A DNA stretch of 64,000 nt from Sipunculus nudus (GCA_026874595.1 CM049309.1:26105033-26169032); one strand, 5' to 3'; shown: positions 34,630-47,379, counted from the stretch's first letter. Made by a program: numbers and translations. Notes: a model not told the origin generated them from the letters alone.

Positions 34630-36910
34630 ACTAGATGTGTAGGAACGACATGAATGCCCCCGCCTGGGGCAAATTAGAAACATTTGTTAAATTTTGAAAA
34701 ATTGTTTAAGTTCAGGAGGTGTCATATGGTCAAAAGGAGGTCAACAAGGGCAAAATGCAAACTCGATCTGTTACAGGTCATTATCAAGGCACTGTGAAAC
34801 TAGAATATCAGCAGAAGCTGAAAAAAGCCCTCAGCCAAAAGAACAGTGTTTAGAGGTGGTAACAGTAACAAGTACTAAATATCTGTTCTCACATGGATGT
34901 ATATCTGTACATGTCTCAGTTATAAATTTAAAATGGAGAGGTATGTACCATGATTCATAACAATCCACCAAATGCTTCCTGAAAAATAAGCTTTTAAGTT
35001 TTATTCTATTATAAGCTCTGTGACTTTGAAAAGTAAGTCAAGGTCACCCATCTTTGAACATAAACGAGATTTTTGTCAATATACATCTTCACCAAAGAAA
35101 TAAAATTCCTATTGTGAATCCTTTTAGAGATATCCCGCTCACAAGGCCAAAGTTGAAAAATCAAAGAAAAATTCAATAAAGAATCAGAAATTGCAGGTGG
35201 CGCCCCCAAACTTGTGCAGCAGTTACAAACCATTAGTCCCTATGATCATAGTAAGTATTGTGAAAATCCATCCATTGGTTCCTGAGAAATAAGCTTCTAA
35301 ATGTTTTTTCTATAATCAGCTCTAAAACGTAGAAAAATGGGTCAAGGTCACCCATCTTCGAACTTGACCGAGATTTTGTCAATATACATCTTCAACGAAA
35401 AAATAAAATTCTTACGGTGAATCCTTTTCAAGATATCCCGCTCACAAGGTAAAAAGTTAACGGACGCCGGACGGACAGTTTGGGTGACGACAATAGCCCA
35501 TCAGCCTAAGGGCTGAGGGCTAAAAAGTCCATACATGTGCATTTTCCATAAATATTTCTGTCTTTCATGAAATTTTCTATGTTTAGGAGCCGTAAAACAA
35601 TCAAAAGTAGGTCAACCGGGATGAAACACGAACTCGATCTGTAACTGTCATTATCTGCCCAAACATAAAAAATCAGGGTGGTTTCTGCAGGCACTGAGGA
35701 AAAAAAGTCGGTACATATGCATTTGTTATGAAAATTTCTATTTTTCATGAAACTTTCTATGTTCAGGAGCAGTCAAATGGTCAAAAGTACGTCAACTGAG
35801 ACAAAACAATAACTTGATCTGTAACTGGTTACTTTGTGTCTACACACCAAAAATCAGGCCTGTATCTGCAGGCACTGCGAAAAAAAGTCCGTACATGTGC
35901 ACTTTTTTATGAAATTTTCTATGTTAGAGCACCGTCAAACGGTCAAAAGTAGGTCAACTGGGACAAAACATGAACTCAATCTGTAACTGGTCATTATCTA
36001 CCCACACACCAAAAATCAGGCCAATATCTGCAGGTATTGCAAAAAAAAAAAAAAAGTCAGGACATGTGTATTTGTAATAAAAATTTATATTTTTCATGAA
36101 ATTTTCTATGTTCAGTAGCCGTAAAACATACAAAAGTAGGTCAACTGGGACGAAACGCGAACTCTATCTGAAACTGGTCATTATCTGCTCACACACAAAA
36201 AATCCGGCCAATATCTGCAGGCATTGCGAAAAAAGTCTGTACATGTGTATTTGTCATGAAAATTTATATTTTTCATGACATTTTCTAAGTTAAGGAGCCA
36301 TAAAACGTACAAAAGTAGGTTACTGGGATGAAACGCGAACTCAATCTGTAACTTGTCATTATCTGCCCACACACCAAAAATCAGGCCAATATCTGCAGGC
36401 ATTGCGAAAAAAAGTCCGTACATGTGTATTTGTCATGAAAATTTATATTTTTCATGAAATTTTCTAAGTTAAGGAGCCGTAAAACGTACAAAAGAAGGTC
36501 AACTGGGACGAAACGCGAACTCGAGCTGTAACTGGTTAATAACTGCCCACACACCAAAAATCAGGCCAATATCAGCTGCAGGCATTGCGAAAAAAAGTCC
36601 GAACATGTGTATTTGTCATGAAAAATTCTATTTTTCATGAAATTTTCTAAGTTTAGGAGCCGTAAAACGGTCAAAAGTAGGTTAACCGGGACGAAACACG
36701 AACTCGATCTGTAACTGGTCATTATCTGCTCACACACCAAAAATCAGGACAAATTTTTATATTTCTGCAGGCATTGCGAAAAAAGTCCGTACATGTGTAT
36801 TTGTCATGAAAATTTATATTTTCAAGTTTAGGGGCCGTAAACGGTTTAAAGTAGGTCATCCAGGACGAAACGCAAACTCGATCTTTAACTGGTCATTATC
36901 TGCCCACACA
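34630..36910 (+). mobile_element. R1 element copy C, 3' truncated, long 180-bp array
   Basis: 5' end ACTAGATGTGTAGGAACGAC, then TGCCCCCGCC-TGGGGCA. An R2 sits at 34799-35522. Then about eight to nine 180-bp monomers run to about 36910, where the sequence switches within 'cacacac' to R3 sequence ('taaaataaagtatacacac'). The R1 3' hairpin is absent here. Confidence 0.8.
34799..35522 (+). mobile_element. R2 element nested in R1 copy C
   Basis: Starts ACTAGAATATCAGCAGAAGC with GCCCTCAGCC about 20 bases later, and ends at hairpin 35494-35522 (TAGCCC.TCAGCC-TAAG-GGCTGAGGGCTA). It interrupts the first R1 monomer after 'gcactgtgaaa' and before 'aaaaagtccatac'. In copies A and B the R2 is in the second monomer but at the same phase. 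Confidence 0.85.
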
Positions 36911-38063
36911 CTAAAATAAAGTATACACACTTTTGGATGAATGAGGGACAAACAATATTGTGCTAATGACTATCTCAGCTATAATTTATAACTGGAATTA
37001 ATAGTCAATTTCACACCTGGTGAAGTTTTTACTATTCTGAAGTAAGGAATCCCTTATCTGATGAACATCCACACTTTCATAGCAATCCACTTGTGGACAC
37101 AATTAAATGTGCACACTAATCATTGTAACCCTGGTGGTACAATAGAAAATCTAAAATGTAGCAAAACCTAGAATAAGAATGAATCAAATACAGAAAATTA
37201 TAACATTCATCTAGTTTATGCACCATCTGGGGGAGGGGGTGGAGTGCAGGGCAGAGGGGAAGCCTGCTAATAGTGGCCAAGCTGATCCTAGGCAAGCTGC
37301 CTAGAGTGGGTTACATAACACAAGTGAAGGCTGTACTTCTAGGTGGGCTAGAAGTAAACAACACTTGACATGGTGTATGAAAACTTCAATAAAAGCTACT
37401 CTTTTCAATCAATTCCTTTGAAATTTCAGATTTTAAAAGATTAAATCCTTATGTATTTATGCTGTGAAAATTAAATCAACAGGAAAAAAAAAGTGTTGTT
37501 ATCAAAGTTGGACAAAATTTAAAGTATTGAATTTTTATTTATGCTAATAACTTGAACATTTTGTAAAATTCAGATTTAATTTTGGGTAAACAATTGAATC
37601 TTGATTAAGTAAAGTTATATCCCTGAAAAAGTCTCCAGCTTCAGCAAATCTCATGTCAAGTAAATATATTTTCTGATTTTTAAAAAAATTGCATTATATT
37701 TAGGCCCATAACTTCAAAGCAATATGTAATACTGACCTAATTTTTGGAAGGTTCATAGAAAATGTATGGAAGAATATGCATATTAAATATGATCAAAAAC
37801 AGAGTGGTTTTAAAATAACTCAGCCTTGAAGTGTAACAATGGCTTTGTTATGGATAATGGAGGTTTTTCCTTAATATATCAAAGGAACAAAGTCCTAGTG
37901 ACCCAATTTTCAGTATGGAAAGAGATTTTAGGGACATCTAACTGTTTGCAAAATTTTGGATTCGTAGGTCAAACGATTTCAAAATGTGCCCTCTTAACGG
38001 ACTGACAGACAAGGGACACAGGACCACGACTATAGCTCAGATGACTTATAGTCAGCCGAGCTA
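36911..38063 (+). mobile_element. R3 element copy c, 5' truncated
   Basis: Begins abruptly at the junction with R1 ('aaataaagtatacacac') and contains the full R3 right part: 'ctatctcagctataatttat', 'gaacatccacacttt', the G-rich core, 'gggcccataacttcaaa'-like text and 'ccttaatatatcaaaggaa'. It ends 'actgacagacaagggac' and TAGCTCAG.TGAC-TTATA-GTCAGCCGAGCTA. Confidence 0.75.
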
Positions 38064-38066
38064 ATA

Positions 38067-39430
38067 AAAAAAGAATTTACATAGAAAATTACAACATTCA
38101 CCCTGTTTAAGCATCTTAAGATGAGGGAAGCCTTGCTCAGCTCACCAAGGGAACTGCCCTCAGTAAAGTGGTTAGCTAATGTGCCAGGTGTGGCTACATG
38201 GAGGGGGAGGGAAGCCTAGATCAGCTCACCAAGAGAACTGCCCCAAGTAAAGTGGTTAGCTAATGTGCCAGGTGTGGCTACATGGAGGGGGAGGGAAGCC
38301 TAGCTAAGCTCACCAAGGGAACTGCCCTCAGTAAAGTGGTTAGCTAATGTGCCAGGTGTGGCTACATGGAGGGGGAGGGAAGCCTAGATCAGCTCACCAA
38401 GGGAGCTGCCCCCAGTAAAGTGGTTAGCTAATGTGCCAGGTGTGGCTACATTGAGGGGGAGGGAAGCTCAGCTCAGCTCACCAAGGGAGCTGCCCCCAGT
38501 AAAGTGGTTAGCTAATGTGCCAGGTGTGGCTACATGGAGGGGGAGGGAAGCCTAGTGCAACTCACCAAGGGAGCTGCCCCCAATAAAATGGTTAGCTATT
38601 ATGTGCCAGGTGTGGCTACATTGAGGGGGAGGGAAGCCTAGCTAAGCTCACCAAGGGAGCTGCCCCCAGTAAAGTGGTTAGCTAATTTTGCCAGGTGTGG
38701 CTACATAGAGGGGGGAGGGAACCCTAGCTTAGCTCACCAAGGGAACTGCCCTCAGTAAAGTGGTTAGCTAATGTGCCAGGTGTGGCTACATGGAGGGGGA
38801 GGGAAGCCTAGATCAGCTCACCAAGGGAACTGCCCTCAGTAAAGTGGTTAGCTAATGTGCCAGGTGTGGCTACATAGAGGGGGGAGGGAACCCTAGCTTA
38901 GCTCACCAAGGGAACTGCCCCCAGTAAAGTGGTTAGCTAATGTGCCAGGTGTGGCTACATGGAGGGGGAGGGAAGCCTAGCTAAGCTCACCAATGGAACT
39001 GCCCTCAGTAAAGTGGTTAGCTAATGTGCCAGGTGTGGCTACATGGAGGGGGAGGGAAGCCTAGATCAGCTCACCAAGGGAGCTGCCCCAAGTAAAGTGG
39101 TTAGCTAATGTGCCAGGTGTGGCTACATGGAGGGGGAGGGAAGCTCAGCTCAGCTCACCAAGGGAGCTGCCCCCAGTAAAGTGGTTAGCTAATGTGCCAG
39201 GTGTGGCTACATGGAGGGGGAGGGAAGCCTAGTGCAACTCAACAAGGGAGCTGCTACCAATAAAATGGTTAGCTATTATGTGCCAGGTGTGGCTACATTG
39301 AGGGGGGAGGGAAGCCTAGCTAAGCTCACCAAGGGAGCTGCCCCCAGTAAAGTGGTTAGCTAATTTTGCCAGGTGTGGCTACATGGAGGGGGAGGGAAGC
39401 CTAGCGCTGCTCAACAAGGGAGCTGCCAAT
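38067..39430 (+). repeat. 84-bp tandem array, about 15-16 units, with higher-order pattern
   Basis: The unit is 84 bases (gggaagcctagctaagctca ... gccaggtgtggctacatgga). Unit variants include gatcag, ctcagctcag, gtgcaact with ATTATG insertion, and attttgcc. Five variants in a row (about 38298-38700) recur in the same order at about 38970-39395. The left edge (38078-38115: 'acatagaaaattacaacattcaccctgtttaagcatc') and 'gagggaagcctagc' resemble the interior of R3 ('acagaaaattataacattcatctagtttatgcaccatc', 'gaggggaagcctgc'), so the array seems to have grown from R3 interior sequence. Confidence 0.92.
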
Positions 39431-41071
39431 ACTCAATAATTCATATTCATTTATATTATATTATTCATGTTATATTGTCTGCAAAAATAGAATGTTTTTA
39501 CAGAAAACATTATGTCTACATATCCTTATTATCAAATTGGTGAGTCAATCCCACCAGAACTCATTAGATATTGGTCTGATTCTGTTCAAACTGTGTATGC
39601 TGATATTCACAAAGGTGTAGTGAGAAATAAAGTCTTGATTTTAATTTTTATAATAAAACACAAAATCTTTATTCAGCAGCCACTGAGAAATTTCAGTGCA
39701 CTCCAGTTTTTGCCCTTAAGCTCTTAAAATAAAGGTCACTAGATTTTCAAGAAGAATTCCCTAGGACCTCCTTGGATTTTGTATTAGAGAATTCTAGGTC
39801 AAGCAGCTATGATTTGTGCCCTGTAAAGGGATGACTTTAGACAGCAAGATGACGAAGAATGGCCAATCACTATATCTCAAGATGATTTAACACAGTTTAT
39901 CACCTCAAACCTTTCTCCCTATAATATACACAAATAAACAGACAAGCAAAAACAATCATGAGAGACACTGGTTAAAAGGATAGTTCCTGTCCAACTTCCT
40001 CATATCTGTAGTCATGTATGCATGTTAGCCATATGCATATGTATAAACACAACCCTGTGGCACATACGCCTTTGCCATCAGAGTATTTTATACATAATAA
40101 GGCAGGTCTACTACAATAAAGATTCCAACGGAAGTGATTATAAACCACCATCATCTGTCAAGTGTGTCTGCCACTAAGGTCAACAGCAAGATACATGCCC
40201 CCCTCCATTTTATGGCACCAAAGCCGAATGGCCATCAAACTGCAGGAACACTCTCAAATTGCTCTTCTGGGAAAGGTAATGTTCAATTACATGTAATGCA
40301 TGTAAAAAGTTTATGTCAGTAGCCATATAGTTCTCTGTGTCACCAGGATTTCTAAACAGGAGTCCCACAGAGACACCAATGGACAGGAGATTCAAACATG
40401 GATAAAATATCTTCATATTCCAATGTTTTTTCCAAATTCCAAGATATGCTAGCTTTTTAAAGATGTTTTATTACCATCAGTCCTAATCTGATAAATTAAC
40501 ATTGATTCAATGCCAATGGCAAACTCTAAAACTTCAACAGAATATTCAGGATTCAATAAAGGAAAAAGAGCATAATTATCTTTTAATGCAGTATTCCTGA
40601 ACACCTCACTGCTGCATATAATATTACCTGAAAAACATACATTATAGGCTCAAGTTTTCCATGGGTCTGCCGTCATCTGTGAATAGCAAAGTGACATGAT
40701 ACTGTTCCAAGCACTTGCCAAGAACCCTCCTTTAAATGGGGTTTACAATGACATACATAAATAATTAGAATACTGATGATCAACAAATTTTAGTAAGTTT
40801 TCTCCCTATATGTACACCTGAACTGGAACTAACAAAAACAAGACAAATGTAGTTGGTACAACAGTCTCCCCCATGCCTGAAGGACACAACAATTTCAGAA
40901 AAATCTATGAAAACAATTCTGAGAAACATCAATAATTGCTGAACTGATGGAGAGCAAACAGCTGACAAATACACACTCTGCACTTTATTTCAATTTTTTT
41001 ATGTTTATTATCTGAGACAGTATGGTATCCCTTCAACACTAATATAACAATTAGTAAAATACAATGATCTA
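39431..41071. other. No recognisable gene; small R3b relic
   Basis: About 39740-39900 resembles an R3b 3' body ('aggacctccttggatt', 'gatttgtgccctgtaaaggg', 'tatatctcaagatga'). The rest is AT-rich. The ORF 39512-39727 (plus) begins MSTYPYYQIGESIPPELIRY but has no context or family I recognise. Confidence 0.45.
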
Positions 41072-41620
41072 TGCATGATAGTGACTTGTGTTTACTATAT
41101 ATTAATATGAGTGACACCATCTTGTGTGGTTACAGGGACTTGTGTTTACTATATATCAACAAGAGTGACACCATCTAGTGTGGTTACAGGGACTTGCGTT
41201 TACTATATATCAACATGAGCAACACCATCTAGTGTGGTTACAGGGACTTGTGTTTACCATATATATCAACATGAGTGACACCATGTAGTGTGGTTACAGG
41301 GAATTGTGTTTACTATTTATCAACATGAGCAACACCATCTAGTGTGGTTACAGAGACTTGTATTTACTATATATCAACATGAGCGACACCATGTAGTGTG
41401 GTTACAGGGACTTGTGTTTACCATAAATATCAACATGAGTGACACCATCTAGTGTGGTTACAGGGACTTGTGTTTACAATTTATCAACATGAGCAACACC
41501 ATCTAGTGTGGTTACAGAGACTTGTATTTACTATATCAACATGAGTGACACCATCTAGTGTGGTTACAGGGACTTGTGTTTACTATATATCAACATGAGC
41601 AACACCATCAAGTTTGTTTA
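41072..41620 (+). repeat. 54-bp minisatellite, about 10 copies
   Basis: The unit GGGACTTGTGTTTACTATAT..ATCAACATGAGTGACACC..ATCTAGTGTGGTTACA recurs every 54 (occasionally 56) bases. It is unrelated in sequence to the 54-bp array at 26 kb. No open frame runs through it. Confidence 0.92.
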
Positions 41621-42785
41621 GATTTTGCATGAATCAGAGTCAGTCCGTTTCTAAGGAAGACACAGGAACTTCTTTTCAAGCACTTAATTTCCTTTTAGAC
41701 AGAAATATTAAATTGACATTAAATACATTTTTTATTAAAACATTAATTTATACACACCGCATACACACAAATATCACACGTACCAAAACAATGACTAATA
41801 ATACAGAAAGATGATATATTGTCATTTATTATGACGAAAATTATTATCTACTTGATATGACTAGAAAAACATGTAATACATGACAATACAAAATGCATAC
41901 TACAGTGATCAAAACATATAATACATTGATACTATTACAAAATGGACAAGTTTAAAAACTAATGACACTGTTACAAAATGGCTAAGTTTAAAAACCCTTT
42001 CTAATTAGTATCTATTTTAAGCTTTCCTTATTGTGGCACTAACTGCCCCTCCTAAAACTGATATCAATAACAAATGACAAAGAGTTGGTGCATCCTAAAT
42101 ATCAAACCTATCAACTATCTGTTCAAAAGTGAATGGTGAGTGTAGGTGGGGTACAAAGTATCCGCCCCGGCAGTAACTAGCGAAAGAATGTTAAAAGAAA
42201 ATAAGAATGGGCGGCAGGAGGGGAATTGGAGGAATTAAATTTTTAACAGTTGTTGATGGTGCTGTTTCTTCCGCTGTTGCTTGAAGAGTGAACATAAGGA
42301 ACTGGAATTAAAGCAGGGATGCTAAAGTCACGTGACCAGTGTCCCGTGACCAATTTGCTGCTCCTATTGGCTAGCTCTCATGTTTGACCTAATGAACCTA
42401 ACTCATACTAAGACAAAGTCTTTATAGACTGACCTAATGAACTGACCTAATGAACCTCTCACATGAAAACATCCTCTCCTGTTGCTTGACAAGTCTGACA
42501 CTTGACATGCGTTAAATTAATGTTAACAGCTGTATGTGTATCTGTGTGTATAAATGGCTGTGTGCTTTTGACACCAAGCTTTATATGTTACACACTCAAA
42601 CTGTATGTTGGATCATGTCCCTTGAGATTCTAAAACCATCAACTCACAGACTAACATATTTTTCTCAGCTGTAAGTCCCTGAATCAAGAGTTTTATTAAC
42701 ATTATTATCATAACTGTTAATACAGTTTATTTTTAACATTAGAAATGAGTACTAATTTTCTTGTCAATCACTTTCTAGAAAGTAA
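41621..42785. other. No recognisable gene
   Basis: AT-rich with a less AT-rich patch at 42130-42350. Contains a local duplication around 'gacctaatgaac' (42390-42450). The ORF at 41614-41814 is low-complexity (T/N/I/K-rich). Confidence 0.45.
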
Positions 42786-42787
42786 AA

Positions 42788-44141
42788 AGGCATTGAGGAA
42801 AAAAAGTCAGTACATATGCATTTGTTATGAAAATTTATATTTTTCATGAAACTTTCTATGTTCAGGAGCAGTCAAATGGTCAAAAGTAGGTCAACTGAGA
42901 CAAAACAAGAACTCGATCTGTAACTGGTCATTATCTGCCTACACACCAAAAATCAGGCCCATATCTGCAAGCACTGCGAAAAAAAGTCCATACATGTGCA
43001 CCTTTTTTATGAAATTTTCTATGTTAGAGCACCGTCAAACGGTCAAAAATAGGTCAACTGGGACAAAACGTGAACTCCATCTGTAACTGGTCAATATCTG
43101 CGGATACACCAAAATTCAGGCAAATATCTGCAGGCATTGCGAAAAAACGTCTGTACATGTGTATTTGTCATGAAATTTCATATTTTTCATGGAATTTTCT
43201 ATGTTCAGGAGCCGTAAAACGGTCAAAAGTAAGTCAACCAGGACGAAACGCGAACTCGATCTGTAACTGGTCTATATCTGCCCACACACCAAAAATTAGG
43301 CCAATATCTGCAGGCATTGCGAAAAAAAGTCCGTACATGTGTATCTGTCATGAATATTTCTATTTTTCATGAAAATTTCTAAGTTTAAGAGCCGTAAAAC
43401 GGTCAAAAGTAGGTCAACCAGGACGAAACACGGACTCGATCTGTAACTGGTCTATATCTGTCCACACACCAAAAATCACGCAAATATCTGCAGGCACTGA
43501 GAAAAAAAAAAACGTACATGTGTATTTGTCATGAAATTTCATATTTTTCATGAAATTTTCTATGTTCAGGAGCTGTAAAACGGTCAAAAGTAGGTCAACC
43601 AGGACGACATGCGAACTCGATCTGTAACTGGTCTGTATCTGCTCACACACCAAAAATCAGGCCAATATCTGCAGGCATTGCGAAAAAAAAGTCTGTACAT
43701 GTGTATCTGTCATGAATATTTCTATTTTTCATGAAATTTTCTAAGTTTAGGAGCCCTCAAACGGTCAAAAGTAGGTCAACCAGGACGAAACACGAACTCG
43801 ATCTGTAACTGGTCTATATCTGCCCACACACCAAAAATCAGGCCAATATCTGCAGGCATTGCGAAAAAAAGTCCGTACATGTGTATCTGTCATGAATATT
43901 TCTATTTTTCATGAAAGTTTCTAAGTTTAGGAGCCGTAAAACGGTCAAAAGTAGGTCAACGGGGACGAAACGCGAACTCGATCTGTAACTGGTCTATATC
44001 TGCCCACACACCAAAAATCAGGCCAATATCTGCAGGCATTGCGAAAAAAAGTCGACAACTGTTTCATTTCGGAATGACGGAAGGACGGAATGACGGACAT
44101 GGGTAAAACTATATGCCCCGGCCACTTTGTGGCGGGGGCAT
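42788..44141 (+). mobile_element. R1 element copy D, 5' truncated, with 3' hairpin
   Basis: About seven 180-bp monomers in exact register: the 'gcaggcattgcgaaaa' phrase recurs at 43321, 43681, 43861 and 44041, with a variant at 43501. They are followed by 'ggaaggacggaatgacgg' and the hairpin 44114-44140 (TGCCCCGGCCAC-TTT-GTGGCGGGGGCA). There is no 5' end; it begins within a monomer at 'ggcattgag'. No R2 is nested in it. Confidence 0.85.
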
Positions 44142-44149
44142 AAAAATTC

Positions 44150-44450
44150 AAACCTGAGTACAAGCAACATTTACACATACATCACTCCTGAGATATACTG
44201 GCATTGATATATTGAAATAATTGTACGTGGCACCATCAGTCTTGTGCAGAAGAAAGCCATCTAACATGTATGCAAGGACATTCAGAATTTCAGGCAGATA
44301 TGTCAACCACTCTTGATTTATTTCTACAGATGCATGCAATCCAAAAGCTATTTTAGGTTGCGCCGCAAGTCTGGTATATGACAAAACTATCTGAGATCCA
44401 CAATTTCAGGCAGATATGTCAAATCAATCCTGAGAAATAAGCAGGGACAC
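44150..44450 (+). mobile_element. Relic with GGTGGCACCACC-like cores (R6/R4-related)
   Basis: 'aacctgagtacaagcaacatttacac..acatcactcctgagatatactggcat' is shared with 48797-48990. It contains 'gtggcaccatcag' and 'aggttgcgccgcaag', degenerate forms of the palindrome. No ends are identifiable. Confidence 0.5.
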
Positions 44451-45760
44451 ACACTGTGCAAAACAGGGCTTGAAAAATCCACTCACCTACTCGCTTTCTC
44501 AAGTGCAAATTGAGTAAGGTGGAGCGATTTTCGGTGACTGCTTGCCCTATTGGGTGAGTGCACTTCCTATCTCAGAATTATGAAGGATGTTTCTTCATGT
44601 TATTTACCAAATATATTTACATCTGAAAAATGCTTGAGGGCAAGTCTTTGTTTCTGGTTACATGACCAACCCTAAAAAAGAACCAGCAACCCAAAAAATG
44701 TATTGAAAAATTCAGGTGCTAAAACTTGCAAAACAGACAACTGTCAGTCTATCGTTCCTCAATCTCATATTTGTGCTGTATATGATAGCTCCCAAGTGTT
44801 AAACAACAAAGGAATTCATGCAGCATTTAACATGAACAAATACTTTCACTTCTGTCTGCTAATGTGATATAATTTATCATTTTTTTAAACAAATTAAGAT
44901 CGTTTTCTAGTCCTACAGTTGCCTGTTTGCATGAGTGTGAAGCAAGGTCGATGGTTTTCTAATAATTGGAAAGTTGGCACAGAGTTGGAGAATTCTTGAG
45001 GAGTTTCATTTGAACAAACATCCCCTTAAAATTAGCTTTAAACGAGTTTTTATCTGCATATACGATGAGATTGGATTATGAATATTTTGTCATCTTATTT
45101 GCATGAAAAATCTAACCAAGAGCTTAATTTTACAGCTTATATAATAAATCGATGTTAAATCTCGGTCCCGCCTTTATTCTCAAAGTTTTAGAAGTTCCAT
45201 TTTGTCGAAATCTATCACGGAAACAATACCTCCCGGGCGTTTAAAAAAGGATAGCTTCTCCAGCCAAAATGCCACATATGGTATCCCAATATATATAATA
45301 AAGAAAATGACGACTTGTGTGTCAAATTAAACAAATTGATAATATCGGTCACAGAAGCTGTACTTGATTATTTAAGTTTGTTCCAGTGTTCCTATTCTCG
45401 TACTGCAGTAGTACAAATTTGGACATGCACATAGATTTCCTGTGGGATATTCACTCAAAACACATACAAAATTAAATGATAAATAAATAAACATGAGTAA
45501 ACTTTATGACAAACTGTTGCTACAATTGTTAAAAACTTTGACAGAAATAATTGATTTATGTCTTACAATTAAGAAAGACCCGCCAGAAGATCGGACCTAC
45601 ATATTCTCCCATTCAATTACCCTTTAGTCAGATAAAGCTCAAATTCTCCCAACCTGACTCTAGCTGCACCTGGGACATACAATGTGCCTGGCCCATTTAT
45701 TCCTACAGCGTTTGGCTGGGTAGGGATAAAAGCGAAGCACTTAATACAGAATGTCAAGCA
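44451..45760. other. No recognisable gene
   Basis: AT-rich. CAGGGCTTGAAAAATCC at about 44463 looks like the kind of sequence that begins some DNA transposons, but no matching inverted end was found downstream. The ORF 45551-45835 has no recognisable domain. Confidence 0.4.
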
Positions 45761-45774
45761 TACATCTCAATATT

Positions 45775-47105
45775 CTGCTACATGTACAGATGGATGCTAC
45801 AGAAAAATGATTGCAGATGGCGCCACCAGTCTTGAGTACAAGATGGAGGAGTCCAAGATCTATAGATATGCACAATTTCAGGCCAATAGAAATCACTCCT
45901 GAGAAAAGGGCATTAATTTATTCTACAAAAACGGGAAGGTAGGTGGCACCACCTGTCTGGTTTACGAGGAAACTTTCCAAGATGGATGGACTTCCGAAAT
46001 TTAAGACCAATACCTTGAACCACTCTGGAGACAGATTAATTTTCACCGAAACCACATGAACAGATGGACACCATGGCAAAATGATTGCAGATGGCGCCAC
46101 CAGTGTTTGAGTACAAGATGGAGGTGTCCAAGATCTGTGGATATGCAAAATTTCAGGCAAATAGGGCAAATCACTCCTGTGAAAAGGGCATTTATTTATT
46201 CTACAAAAACGGGAAAGTAGGTTGCACTACCTGTCTGATTTAGAGAAAATTTTCCAGGATGGATGGACATGCCAAATATCATACCAATACCTTGAACCAC
46301 TCTGGAGATATGAGCAATTTTCACCAAAAGCAAATGTACGGATGGACGCCACACAATAACAATTGCAGATAGTGCCACTAGTTTTAAAAACAAGATGGAG
46401 GTATCCAAGATCAATGGACATGCAAAATTTCAGCCCAATCTGTCCATTAGTTTTAGACTTATTATGCTCACAGTAATGTCAAGTGACAATGGTGGTGTAT
46501 TAAAAGGGGTGAAAACTAGAACAGGACAGAAGGCGGTGCCACCTGTCTTCTGCAGAAGACAGAGCTATCCAAGATCTTCCATCAGTTTGATTTTTTTACC
46601 AATCCATGCATCCCTTATTGAGATATTTATGATTTTGTCTGATTTCCAACATATAGGTCAAGGCCACTCTCATAGAAAAGGTCATGACCTCAATTTAAAT
46701 ATACATCATCCAATAACCAATGTCTATGTATATGCATAATGTGAAAGAAATCTGTCCATTAGTTTTTGACTAATAATGCTCACAGTACTGTTAAGTGGCA
46801 ATGATGGGGGTATTAAATGGCAGGAAAACAAAAAAAAGATAATAGGTGGCACCACCAGTTTCCGGTACATGACAACATTATCCAAGATCTTTTGTTGATT
46901 TTTGGATCAATCCATTCAAGATTTCTTGATATATATAAGAATATGTATGATTTTCCCCCAAAATGGCCCTATGACTTTGAATATATTCAAAGTCAAGGTC
47001 ACTCTCCTAGTGAAGGTCATGACCCTATTTTAAAAAGGCTTCGTCCTCCCACCCATATCTATGCAAATGTCAAGTTTGGTAAAGATCTGTGAAATATTTT
47101 TGAGT
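45775..47105 (+). mobile_element. R6 element body with tandem units
   Basis: The first part is a roughly 285-bp unit ('acagatggatgctaca', 'gattgcagatggcgccaccag', 'caagatggaggtgtccaagatc', 'gaaaagggcatt') present about 2.3 times to 46440. The second part (46440-47100) has two units of the 324-bp type that is amplified at 54.4-56.4 kb ('ctgtccattagtttt', 'aatgctcacagtactgt', 'aggtcaaggccactc', 'aaaggtcatgacc'). Confidence 0.65.
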
Positions 47106-47109
47106 AATC

Positions 47110-47375
47110 GCGTAAAAAAAAAAATCTCTGCTTTGGTTTGAGTTTCAGAGAAGATTTTTAAAAAGTTTTTCTTTCTTTTTTCCCTATAAAATCTAAGATA
47201 ATCCAGGTAAAAGCTCAATGTGACTTTGTTTTACAGATTTTTTTTGCATAAAATTTAGTGCTCCTCCCATCTTTGAGATAGTATGGGTTAATGTACAGAT
47301 GACAGACAATGGCAGACAGTTAATAGATGATGCCACCCCATCACTTAAGCTTGCTCACAGATTGGCTAATAAATC
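47110..47375 (+). mobile_element. R5 3' body
   Basis: 'cagagaagatttttaaaaagttttt', 'tccctataaaatctaag', 'tttgagatagtatggg', then 'gatgacagacaatggcagac' and 'cttgctcacagattggctaata' match the R5 3' region. Confidence 0.6.
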
Positions 47376-47379
47376 ACTG

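Noticed and set aside
40134-40322. 62-codon plus-strand ORF as a gene
   Set aside because: No domain, no splice context, and an overlapping minus-strand ORF is equally open.
44463-44480. CAGGGCTTGAAAAATCC as the start of a further DNA transposon
   Set aside because: No inverse end or target duplication was found in the following kilobases.
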